A program made the translations under genes and the position numbers. Below the pieces are notes generated by a model. That model was not told where the DNA came from and did no database searches. It worked only from the letters and a program-made list of their open reading frames with translations. 51,503 nt of DNA from an uncultured Lachnospiraceae bacterium (GTDB taxonomy: Bacteria; Bacillota; Clostridia; Lachnospirales; Lachnospiraceae). The DNA is taken from contig USGU01000017.1 of the NCBI GenBank assembly GCA_900554415.1, forward strand, positions 1-51,503, read 5' to 3'. Below are positions 44,284-51,503 of the stretch, one piece after another; the stretch's first letter is position 1; each line of letters opens with the position of its first letter.

Positions 44284-45163
44284 AAGTTTCTCCCAGAAAA
44301 TTCAAAATTGCCTGACGCGTTTTCTGATAAAAATTTTTCTCCAGATACATGGCATGGCCTGCGTGCTCCAGATGGCCGATGGCCGACCCTTTGGGAAGTT
44401 TCCTCACTGCCTCATAGCACCGCTCTGTATTCACATAAAAATCAATATCCCCTGTCACAATTAATACCGGAACTTTGATTTTCTCCGGCTCAATCAGCCA
44501 TTTATCCCCCGCCTCCATAATCTCTTTTGCACCTCCGGCCGGTCTTAATCGCTCTCCCTTCTGTCTGTATGCCAACACAGACCACAAATTCAGCAGCATA
44601 GGTTCCACGGCAGTCTGGTCATACTGCTCCTGACACTCCGGGTTCTTTCTCCATATCCGGTTTACATAATCATCATCAATCGACAAAAACGGTGTATGAA
44701 TCATTACCGGCTCAAACACACCTCCAAAACAAGGTCCAAGCCAGACCAGCTTCCGAATCCGCTCCGGTTTCCATATTGAAGCCTTTGCAGTTGTCATGGT
44801 TCCCCAGGACCAGCCCAGTAAATCAATTTGTTCTACACTCTGTTGCTCACATATCACTTCGATGGCACATAACTGATCCTTTGCCGCATTTTCGGTAGTC
44901 ACGTCCCAGCCGTTCTCATAGGATTCCGACTTTCCATAACCACCGATATCCAGTCTCCATACGGTATATCCCTGCCCTGCAAAATATTCACACAGACTAT
45001 AATCTTTATATTTGATATCAAATACAAACTGAGCAAAAGTAAGCCCGTGAATCATCAGAAGATTCCGTTCCGGGATACTGCTCTCACTTTCAAACTTCGT
45101 AAGATATAAGGCTTTCCCATTATCTTTTCGATGAATATACATCTCTGTAAAACGGTAGTCCAC
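44282..45163 (-). CDS. Alpha/beta hydrolase (classical type, hydrolase 3)
   Basis: About 293 residues. NLLMIHGLTFAQ (HG oxyanion), VWRLDIGGYGKSE, nucleophile elbow GWSWGT, acid in VTGDIDFYV, His in EHAGHAMYL. Different subfamily from hydrolases 1 and 2: no HSL extension. Start choice: a minus-strand promoter TTTACC-18-TACAAT (-10 at 45189-45194) would lie inside a longer frame that begins at 45202, so the GTG at 45163 with AGGTGAT ahead is preferred; 45202 remains possible. Stands between two TetR genes and probably belongs to the locus. Confidence 0.8.
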   Translation of the reverse strand: MDYRFTEMYIHRKDNGKALYLTKFESESSIPERNLLMIHGLTFAQFVFDIKYKDYSLCEYFAGQGYTVWRLDIGGYGKSESYENGWDVTTENAAKDQLCAIEVICEQQSVEQIDLLGWSWGTMTTAKASIWKPERIRKLVWLGPCFGGVFEPVMIHTPFLSIDDDYVNRIWRKNPECQEQYDQTAVEPMLLNLWSVLAYRQKGERLRPAGGAKEIMEAGDKWLIEPEKIKVPVLIVTGDIDFYVNTERCYEAVRKLPKGSAIGHLEHAGHAMYLEKNFYQKTRQAILNFLGET

Positions 45164-45273
45164 ATAATCACCTGCACTTTCTGCATATATTGTAACATCC
45201 AAATTAATTTTTGGTAAATTTTTATTCTAATTTTATTACACTTTGTGTTTTTGTCTGAATTTATTTTATGTTT

Positions 45274-45307
45274 TCTTATTGTTATCTGAATAATAAGATA
45301 ATATAAT
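45274..45307 (+). promoter_or_regulatory. Promoter and dyad upstream of the third TetR gene
   Basis: TTGTTA (45279-45284), 17 bases, TATAAT (45302-45307). A dyad TCTTATTGTT-N5-AATAATAAGA (45274-45298, one mismatch) covers the -35 and spacer, as expected for autorepression. Confidence 0.65.
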
Positions 45308-45389
45308 ATTTTTGGAAGCAAATTCAACTTATTACATCTTATGTCATACTACAATGAAAACGGTTCATTTGAGAAAAGGAGGGTCACAA

Positions 45390-45974
45390 ATGCCGAACAC
45401 TTCCATTACCAAAGAGGCTCTTGCAGGCGCCTTAAAAGCACTGCTCACAAATCAGCCTTTATCAAAAATTTCAATAAAAGACATCACCGACTATTGTGGC
45501 ATCAGCCGGAATACATTTTATTATCATTTTCAGGATAAATACGAGTTAATCAACTGGATATTTTTCTCTGATATGAATGAGCACGTTGCATCTTTCGCAG
45601 ACCCGGATAAATTACCGGAAACTTTTGTGGATGTATGCAAAACTCTGTATGCTCACCGTAAATTCTATATGGCTTGTTTCCAGTACACAGGGCAAAATTC
45701 CCTGTATGAATGTATGCGTGATTTCTATGTGAATCTCTGGACACAAAATCTGGAACATACATACCAGAAATATCAGCTTTCCATCAAGAAGGACGAGCTT
45801 TGTCTGACTGCCAGAATGAAGACCCATGCACTGCTGGGAATGCTAAGTGAATGGGTACAAAATGGTATGCACGATGACTATATGATTTACTTTAAACAAA
45901 TGCGGATAATTCTTGAACGGGAAACCGTACCGGTCCGCACCTTCCAGAAAAAAGCAAAAACAAAATCCGCTTAA
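45390..45974 (+). CDS. TetR-family regulator, DhaS-like (locus copy 3)
   Basis: 194 residues. HTH LSKISIKDITDYCGISRNTFYYHFQDKYELINWIFFSD, then CKTLYAHRKFYMACFQYTGQNSLYECM. GGAGG lies 7 bases before MPNTSITKEA; a start 26 codons upstream lacks a site. It is followed by its own terminator and then by the grdE/grdB-like operon, its most likely target. Confidence 0.88.
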   Translation: MPNTSITKEALAGALKALLTNQPLSKISIKDITDYCGISRNTFYYHFQDKYELINWIFFSDMNEHVASFADPDKLPETFVDVCKTLYAHRKFYMACFQYTGQNSLYECMRDFYVNLWTQNLEHTYQKYQLSIKKDELCLTARMKTHALLGMLSEWVQNGMHDDYMIYFKQMRIILERETVPVRTFQKKAKTKSA

Positions 45975-45995
45975 ACAATATCAACTTTTAGAAGC

Positions 45996-46035
45996 GAGCG
46001 CAGCAATTGTATCAATTGTTGCACTCACTTTTTAT
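45996..46035 (+). terminator. Terminator of the third TetR gene
   Basis: Stem from GAGCGCAGCAATTG and CAATTGTTGCACTC (a few mismatches or wobbles), loop TAT, then a T-rich run. Confidence 0.7.
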
Positions 46036-46103
46036 TTTTATCAGATTTCTTTGTGCATTTTTCTCTTTTTGTACTACTTTTAAACAGTCCCAAGTTCTGT
46101 TTG

Positions 46104-46132
46104 TTGCCGCTCTATTTATTAAAATATACAAT
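46104..46132 (+). promoter_or_regulatory. Promoter of the grdE-like/grdB operon
   Basis: TTGCCG (46104-46109), 17 bases, TACAAT (46127-46132), about 77 bases before the GrdE-like start. Confidence 0.6.
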
Positions 46133-46208
46133 AAAAGTAGATAAAATCCGAATCACTTATCGCCATATATTTATGAACATCATCTATTTTAGAAAGGGGA
46201 AAATGCAA

Positions 46209-47489
46209 ATGAGCAAACGATTACAAATTGATTATGTCCGCGTGCATAAGGTTCAATTTGGTGACACAACCAGTTTGAAAGACGGCGTACTGACCGTAAA
46301 CAAAGAAGAATTAATAAACATTGCCAAAAGTGAACTGTTCGGTTCTCTGGACATTAAGCTGGCAGTACCTGGAGAGAGCTGCCGTATCTTAGGAATTCAC
46401 GATGTGATGCAGCCACGCTGTAAAGCAGACGCACCGGAAACCTCTTATCCTGGAATCTGGGGCAAGCTTGCACCAGCCGGAGAAGGTCGTACCGTTGCCC
46501 TGAAGGGGGTTGTAATCTCCGACCTTTACTACGCAAAATGTAATATCAAATATTATCTGGATATGGGAGGCGAGTGCGCAAAATACTCCAACTTCTCCAG
46601 ACATTATCATATTATCCTGGACGCTACTCCTGCCGAGGGCGTCAGCGACGCAAGCTACGCAGAAGCACTCAAATATGCTTCGCTTTCTATCAACGTTCAT
46701 CTTGCAAAGCTTGCAATTAACATGACACCGGATGAAACAGAAGTATTCGAGCGCAAACCGGTTGATCCGGCAAAGAAACTTCCAAAAGTTGCTTATCTTA
46801 CCGTACACATGGCTTCCCATGATACCTGGAACTTCCATGTATATGGACAGAGTGCCCTGAACTTCCTGCCAATCGTACTTCAGCCTACCGAAGTTCTGGA
46901 CGGTGCTATGATTTGGCGTTACTGGGAGCCGAACTATTTCTTACAGAATGAATTATATATCAAAGAACTTATGAACCGTCATGGAAAAGACCTGGAATTT
47001 GTCGGCATGGTATTTACCAATAACGTTATGAAGGTTGACGGAAAAGATACCATGGGAATGATTGCAGCCACGATTTGCAAAGAGACCTTAGGTGCTGACT
47101 GCGTAATCATTAATAAATCCGGTATGGGTCACTGTCAGTTAGACCAGGCACTCGCATTTAACTGGTGTGAGAAAATGGGAATGCCGGCAGTCATGAATTT
47201 ATCAGCCGTTTCCAACGATAAACCTGGCGATATGCTGGTTATCTCCGACCCAAGAATTGATGCGTGTATCAACAGCGGACGCAACTACGATTTACATCAC
47301 CCAAAGGTTGACCGTGTCATTGGTCGTGACACCAATGTTCCAAGCCTTGCGGGTGTTGATGTACAAGGTCCATTCGTTCACTCTACGAACTTTGCATATC
47401 AGGGAATCTGGTCCCAGCTCGGTGACTGTTATGTAACCACTGACAATGACCTGCCGCCAGTTCCGGATTGTGCAGGAAAGGAGGCATAA
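46209..47489 (+). CDS. GrdE-like reductase component B subunit lacking the pyruvoyl cysteine
   Basis: 426 residues, glycine/sarcosine/betaine reductase component B (GrdE/GrdG/GrdI) family: HKVQFGDTTSLKDGVLTVNKEEL, KLAVPGESCRILGIHDVMQPR, GVVISD, PDETEVFE, and the central VLQPTEVLDGAMIW. In true GrdE proproteins DGAITSGNC carries the Cys at which self-cleavage creates the pyruvoyl group; here residues 231-242 read DGAMIWRYWEPN with Trp at the aligned position, so no pyruvoyl cofactor can form there. GGGG stands 9 bases before MSKRLQ; an ATG two codons earlier is too close. Two bases separate it from grdB, so the pair is translated together. Confidence 0.85.
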   Translation: MSKRLQIDYVRVHKVQFGDTTSLKDGVLTVNKEELINIAKSELFGSLDIKLAVPGESCRILGIHDVMQPRCKADAPETSYPGIWGKLAPAGEGRTVALKGVVISDLYYAKCNIKYYLDMGGECAKYSNFSRHYHIILDATPAEGVSDASYAEALKYASLSINVHLAKLAINMTPDETEVFERKPVDPAKKLPKVAYLTVHMASHDTWNFHVYGQSALNFLPIVLQPTEVLDGAMIWRYWEPNYFLQNELYIKELMNRHGKDLEFVGMVFTNNVMKVDGKDTMGMIAATICKETLGADCVIINKSGMGHCQLDQALAFNWCEKMGMPAVMNLSAVSNDKPGDMLVISDPRIDACINSGRNYDLHHPKVDRVIGRDTNVPSLAGVDVQGPFVHSTNFAYQGIWSQLGDCYVTTDNDLPPVPDCAGKEA

Positions 47490-47491
47490 TT

Positions 47492-48814
47492 ATGGCAGAG
47501 AAAATCAGAGTCGTTCATTATATTAACCAGTTTTATGCCGGCATGGGCGGTGAAGATACCGCAAGTATCGGTGTTTCCGTAAGGGAGGAGCCTGTAGGAC
47601 CAGGACTTCAGCTTGCGAAAGAACTCGGTGGTGATTATCAAATCGTTGCCACTATCATTTGCGGTGACAACCATATTGCAGAAAATATAGAAACCGTTAC
47701 GGCAGAATTTGTGGAAATCGTAAAGAAATACAAAGCCCAGCTATTTATCGCAGGACCTGGTATGAATGCAGGCCGTTATGGAATCGGCTGCGGTGCTGCC
47801 ACTGCCGCTATTACAGAACAGTTAAAGATTCCTGCTGTCACTGCACTCTATGCAGAAAATCCAGGTACAGACCTTTACAAAGACAGATGTTATATCCTTC
47901 AGACCGACAACCGTGCAAACCGTATGCGTATCTTCATCAAAAATGTTGCCGCATTTGCAAAACGTCTGGTGGAAGGTGACTTTATCGGTGATGGTAAAAA
48001 AGAGGGCTACCACGGCTCCGGCCCTGCAATCCAGATTGATTATTCCATTCCGGCTTGCAAACGTGGCGTGGATATGCTGCTCAAAAAATATCATAAAGAG
48101 AACTTCTATACAGAAGTAAAAATGCCAAACCATGAGGAACTTCCTCTCCCGGTACTGAAAAAGCCACTGAACGAAATCAAAGTTGCGGTTGTTACCGATG
48201 GTGGTCTGGTTCCTGCCGGAAACCCGGACAACATGGTTGTAACCAATTCCAAATGCTACAAACGCTACACCTTTGGTGATATAGACCGGTTAGATGCCAA
48301 GGATTATGAAGTCCGTCATCAGGGTTACAATAACGCATTTGTTCTTCAGGACCCGAACCGTCTTGTGCCAGTCGATGCCCTGGAAGAGCTGAAAAAAGAA
48401 GGAAAAATCGGTGATGTATTCCCGGCATTCTATACCACTGCCGGTGTTATGACTCCTATGGAGAAAGGAAAAGAATTTGGTGAAGGCATTGCCAAAGATT
48501 TGCTTGCAAATGATGTAGATGCGGTCATCCTCACCTCTACATGAGGTACTTCCTCACGCTGCGGTGCAGTCATGACAAAAGAAATCGAACGTGCAGGTAT
48601 TCCAATCGTCCATGTTACCAATCTGGTAAATATTTCCGAAGGAATCGGTTCACACAGAATCCTGCGTGGAAACAGTGTCCTTCATGTATTTGGAAATCCT
48701 TCTCTCCCTCCGGCAGCCGAAGTTACCTACCGGAAAGAGTTATGCGAGAAGGCAATTGATATGTTAGCCGAAGTTCCTGCTGAAGGTTCTAACTGCTTAA
48801 TTGAAACTCCTTAA
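47492..48814 (+). CDS. GrdB-family selenoprotein (UGA read as Sec351)
   Basis: 440 residues counting selenocysteine. Substrate-binding and activating subunit of a glycine/sarcosine/betaine-reductase-type component B. VVHYINQFYAGMGGEDTA at the N terminus, GPGMNAGRYG, DYEVRHQGYNNAFV, and the active loop ILTSTUGTSSRCGAVM, where U is the TGA at 48542-48544. The frame continues intact for 90 codons after it to TAA, all with family-conserved sequence, and a stem-loop follows the UGA. GrdB proteins are known to use Sec in this loop. AAGGAGG precedes the ATG. A normal annotation would wrongly stop at 48544 and call the rest a separate 48572-48814 gene. Confidence 0.92.
48542..48576 (+). promoter_or_regulatory. 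Sec UGA codon with bacterial SECIS-like stem-loop
   Basis: UGA at 48542-48544. An apical hairpin CTGC-GGT-GCAG (48559-48569) has its loop 19-21 bases after the UGA, extended by G-U 58/70 and, past an internal loop, by TCA/TGA (48554-48556 with 48573-48575). Distance and shape fit bacterial SECIS elements. Confidence 0.7.
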
Positions 48815-48880
48815 TGATAATTATATGATGCTTATAGATTGTTTCGTGTTCTGCGCTTTCACAATCTTGGCTGATATGCG

Positions 48881-48912
48881 AAAAGACCCGCTCATCACCG
48901 GGTCTTTTCTTT
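48881..48912 (+). terminator. Terminator of the grdE-like/grdB operon
   Basis: Perfect stem AAAAGACCCG/CGGGTCTTTT, 8-base loop, followed by CTTTTG. Confidence 0.9.
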
Positions 48913-48925
48913 TGTTTCCAGACAT

Positions 48926-48951
48926 AAAAAAAGATCCATCGGACCTTTTTT
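48926..48951 (-). terminator. Terminator of the aminotransferase gene
   Basis: On the minus strand AAAAAGGTCC-GAT-GGATCTTTTT followed by more T; 14 bases beyond the stop of the aminotransferase. Confidence 0.8.
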
Positions 48952-48964
48952 CATATGTCACTAT

Positions 48965-50182
48965 TTATTTCTGTTTATATCCATCTAAGAACTCACCCAT
49001 TCTGTGCATTGCATCCGCAAGCTCATGTGCTTCCGGCAACATAACAATACGGAAATGGTCTGGCTCATGCCAGTCAAATCCGCTTCCCGGAACCATCAGA
49101 ATATTGGTTGCCACCAATAAATCATGTGCAAACTTCTTATCATCTGTAATGTTGAATTTCTTCACATCCAGCTTCGGGAACATGTAGAATGCAGCGTCAT
49201 TCTTCACAAAAGAAAGTCCGTCAATCTTCTTTAGTTCTTTTACAGTTGCTTCTCTCTGTAGATAAAGTCTTCCGGTTGGACTTACCATAGAAAACGGTGT
49301 TTCCATATCTTCAAGTGCTGCCGGAATCACAATCTGCGCCAATGTATTCGAACAAAGTCTCATGGAAGTAAGCTGCACAATTCCCTGCACATAGTCTTCT
49401 GTCAAATGACGTGGTCCGCTGATGACCATCCAGCCACAACGGTACCCGCAAAGACAATGTGACTTGGACAGACCATTCATAGTTACCATCGGAATATCAT
49501 CCGCAAGCGAAGCAAGCGAGGTATGCTGAAGTCCGTCCATGACCAGACGGTCATAGATTTCATCTGCAAAAATCATAATTTCTGCTTCTCTGGCAATCTG
49601 GACAATTTCCTCCAAAAGCTCTTTGGAATACAGAACTCCAGTCGGATTATTTGGGTTAATTACAACAATCGCTTTTGTCTTCTCTGTAATCTTGGAACGG
49701 ATATCCGCAATATCCGGATACCAGTGTGCCTGTTCATCGCACTGATAGAATACCGGCACTCCTCCTGCCAGATGAACAGTATTGCCCCAAAGTGAATAAC
49801 TCGGAGTCGGAACCAGTACTTCATCTCCCGGATTTAATAATGGGGTCAGTGCAAAGGAAACCACCTCACTTACTCCATTTCCAATAAATACATCATCCGG
49901 TGTAATTCCTTTGATGCCTTTGCTCTGCTCATAAGCACAGATTGCTTCTCTTGCAGCCGGCATTCCTTTGAAATCGCAATATGCCACACCTTCATCAATA
50001 TGATTGTTCAGTGCCTGTTCAATACTCTTTGGAAGCGGAAAGCCAAAAGTTGCCGGATTACCCGTATTCAGCTTCAATACTTTCTTTCCTTCTTCCTGCA
50101 TCTTCAAAGCTTCGATATACAATGGACCTCTGATGTCTGAATGCACATCATGCATGCGCTCTGCACGTTTTATTTCTTTCAT
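48965..50182 (-). CDS. AlaT-like class I aminotransferase
   Basis: 405-residue PLP enzyme, aspartate/alanine aminotransferase fold. SDIRGPLYIEALKMQEEGKKVLKLNTGNPATFGF is the AlaT-type N terminus; VVINPNNPTGVLY, IFADEIYDRLV, PLP lysine in MNGLSKSHCLCGYRCGW, and MVPGSGFDW near the C terminus. Likely pyruvate/glutamate transamination. GAGGA lies 8-9 bases before the ATG; an upstream TTG start overlaps that site. Convergent with the grdB operon and 80 bases downstream of hydE on the same strand. Confidence 0.92.
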   Translation of the reverse strand: MKEIKRAERMHDVHSDIRGPLYIEALKMQEEGKKVLKLNTGNPATFGFPLPKSIEQALNNHIDEGVAYCDFKGMPAAREAICAYEQSKGIKGITPDDVFIGNGVSEVVSFALTPLLNPGDEVLVPTPSYSLWGNTVHLAGGVPVFYQCDEQAHWYPDIADIRSKITEKTKAIVVINPNNPTGVLYSKELLEEIVQIAREAEIMIFADEIYDRLVMDGLQHTSLASLADDIPMVTMNGLSKSHCLCGYRCGWMVISGPRHLTEDYVQGIVQLTSMRLCSNTLAQIVIPAALEDMETPFSMVSPTGRLYLQREATVKELKKIDGLSFVKNDAAFYMFPKLDVKKFNITDDKKFAHDLLVATNILMVPGSGFDWHEPDHFRIVMLPEAHELADAMHRMGEFLDGYKQK

Positions 50183-50261
50183 ATCTTTTTCCTCGCACAA
50201 TTAATTCTGATTTCTTCTTCATAACGGGCCCATAAAATTGCCCACATTTCATAGCTTTCTG

Positions 50262-51302
50262 TTATACAACTGCATCTCCACGGTCAACCACCAGTTCACA
50301 ACCTACGCTGGCAACTCGTCTGCCCATACATCCTCTGCATTCTGCGGCTTCTTCACCAGTACAGATTTTGTTATCGTAAAGATCATATAATTTTCTGTTC
50401 TTCACCGGAGATAAGTTCGGCATTACTACATTGGCTCCTGCCTGAATCCCCTTCTCACGGCCACGCGGGTCCATGGTACCAAGGGCTGTCGTTGCCGGCA
50501 GTAATACCTTCGGCAATAAAATTCGAATCACTGACAATAAATAAAGAGTTAAATCTACACTTCCTGCTGCTTCCTGCGCAAACATCGTATCATGATGTGG
50601 AATAAATGGTCCGATTCCCACCATCTCCGGCTTCAGTTCCTTTAAAAATATCAAATCTTCCGCCAGCGTTTCTTCTGTCTGATAAGGGGAACCTACCATA
50701 AATCCGGCTCCTACCTGATATCCTAATTTCTTCAGGTCATACAGACAGTTCTTACGATTTGCAAGGCTCATATTTGCCGGATGAAGCTTGCCATAGTGCT
50801 CCTCATTCGCTGTCTCATGCCGCAGCAGATATCGGTCTGCCCCGGCTTCTTTAAAGCGTTTATAGCTTTCATAAGACTTTTCACCAATAGAGAGGGTAAG
50901 TGCACAGTCCGGATAATTTTCCTTAATCCGACGGATAATATTTACCATCTTATCGTCTGTATAATAGGCATCCTCGCCTCCCTGTAAAACAAAGGTACGG
51001 AAATCCAGTTCATAGCCATTTTCACAACAGGCCATAATCTCGTCTTCTGTCAGACGATAACGCGTTGCATTCTGGTTACTCTTGCGGATTCCGCAATAAT
51101 AACAGTCATTCCTGCAATAATTGGTATACTCTATCAGTCCTCTGGTAAACACTCTGTTTCCATAATACTGTGTCCGAATCCGAACCGCTTCTTCTTTTAA
51201 TCGATTCACAGCTTCTGGATTATTCGCACATTTGATAAGTTCTATAAATTCTTCCTTTGTCAAATCCGGATTTTCAATAAATTTTTCATATATCGGTTTC
51301 AT
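50262..51302 (-). CDS. hydE: HydE, [FeFe]-hydrogenase maturase (radical SAM)
   Basis: 346 residues. Radical-SAM CxxxCxxC as YCRNDCYYCGI near residue 62, GGEDAYYTD, LSIGEKSYESYKRFKEAGADRYLLRHE, GSPYQT, GIGPFIPHHDT: HydE-type rather than BioB. It helps build the dithiolate-bridged [2Fe] H-cluster. C-terminal Cys-rich stretch AECRGCMGRRVASVGCE. The start listed is the ATG of MKPIYEK with GGAG upstream; a GTG three codons earlier is too near that site. hydF, hydG and hydrogenase genes are not in the window. Confidence 0.92.
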   Translation of the reverse strand: MKPIYEKFIENPDLTKEEFIELIKCANNPEAVNRLKEEAVRIRTQYYGNRVFTRGLIEYTNYCRNDCYYCGIRKSNQNATRYRLTEDEIMACCENGYELDFRTFVLQGGEDAYYTDDKMVNIIRRIKENYPDCALTLSIGEKSYESYKRFKEAGADRYLLRHETANEEHYGKLHPANMSLANRKNCLYDLKKLGYQVGAGFMVGSPYQTEETLAEDLIFLKELKPEMVGIGPFIPHHDTMFAQEAAGSVDLTLYLLSVIRILLPKVLLPATTALGTMDPRGREKGIQAGANVVMPNLSPVKNRKLYDLYDNKICTGEEAAECRGCMGRRVASVGCELVVDRGDAVV

Positions 51303-51450
51303 ATCCTGCACTGCTCCTCATCTATATGAACGTCCATCCCGCCATATATTCTTTTAAATTTCATTCTACCACACTTTATTTTGTCATGCAATGTTTAAAA
51401 GAGCTAAGAAAGAAATACCCAAGAAAGAAATGGAACATTATCATCAACCA

Positions 51451-51503
51451 ATCGAGTAGGAGGGAAAATTAAATAAATTTTCCCGACCTCTCACACCACC
51501 GTG
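51451..51503 (-). mobile_element. 3' end of a group II intron (domains V-VI), truncated by window edge
   Basis: Read on the minus strand the edge gives CACGGTGGTGTGAGAGG, the 3' strand of a domain V and the linker, then a hairpin GGGAAAATT-N5-AATTTTCCC (51462-51484) and CCTACTCGAT, the typical domain VI with bulged A and AY end. The 3' splice site would be at 51451/51450. The rest of the intron and its reverse transcriptase would lie to the right. Confidence 0.65.

Noticed and set aside
48542..48544. TGA as a nonsense mutation making grdB a pseudogene
   Set aside because: The codon sits exactly at the known Sec position, with conserved sequence on both sides and a SECIS-like hairpin.
48572..48814. 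Separate short gene after the TGA at 48544
   Set aside because: Same frame as the preceding gene and homologous to the GrdB C terminus; it is the continuation after selenocysteine.
1..51503. CRISPR array or rRNA operon
   Set aside because: No regularly spaced direct repeats and no rRNA sequence recognised anywhere in the window.

Overview
The window looks like a chromosomal piece of a gut-type anaerobic Clostridia, most likely Lachnospiraceae. Reasons: moderate-to-low GC, strong AGGAGG ribosome binding sites, a minimal two-gene Fe-S scaffold (SufC plus one SufB/D-like protein), HydE for [FeFe]-hydrogenase maturation, glycine-reductase-type proteins including a UGA-encoded selenoprotein, and many DhaS-like TetR regulators. 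The genus is inference.

Layout. 1-8.1 kb: sbcC (cut by the left edge), sbcD, sufB/D-like, sufC, a small membrane protein (all minus) and a glycogen-debranching enzyme (plus), then a tRNA-Phe/tRNA-Gly pair with a clear promoter. 8.4-13.4 kb: a minus-strand zinc operon, fur/zur-znuA-znuC-znuB, apparently continuing into an NhaC-type antiporter and a metallophosphoesterase, with a striking pair of inverted operators upstream. 13.6-15.3 kb: PadR regulator plus a HAAS-SEDS membrane protein behind a long dyad. 15.4-17.4 kb: proBA. 18.1-25.7 kb: a dppABCDF-type peptide ABC operon ending in a PatB/MalY aminotransferase, with a TetR gene upstream. 25.8-30.4 kb: MocR regulator, divergent SDR/NTF2-like pair, a guanylate-kinase-like gene and deoC. 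30.5-34.4 kb: a sensor-less hybrid histidine kinase, a tyrosine recombinase with a substituted catalytic Arg, a secreted esterase and an SdpI-like protein.

34.5-48.8 kb is the most unusual part. It holds two copies of a module made of an alpha/beta hydrolase followed by a half-size, nucleophile-less hydrolase-like protein. Around them are three related TetR regulators, a PucR-type activator, an LctP-type permease, a third alpha/beta hydrolase, a short Cys-containing GrdB-like protein, and a GrdE-like/GrdB pair in which GrdB reads through an in-frame UGA (Sec351) while the GrdE-like protein lacks the cysteine that normally makes the pyruvoyl cofactor. I read it as a candidate undescribed catabolic/reductive locus (uptake, hydrolysis, selenoprotein-based chemistry). 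The substrate cannot be told from sequence.

48.9-51.5 kb: an AlaT-like aminotransferase, hydE, and at the right edge the 3' end (domains V/VI) of a group II intron entering from outside the window.
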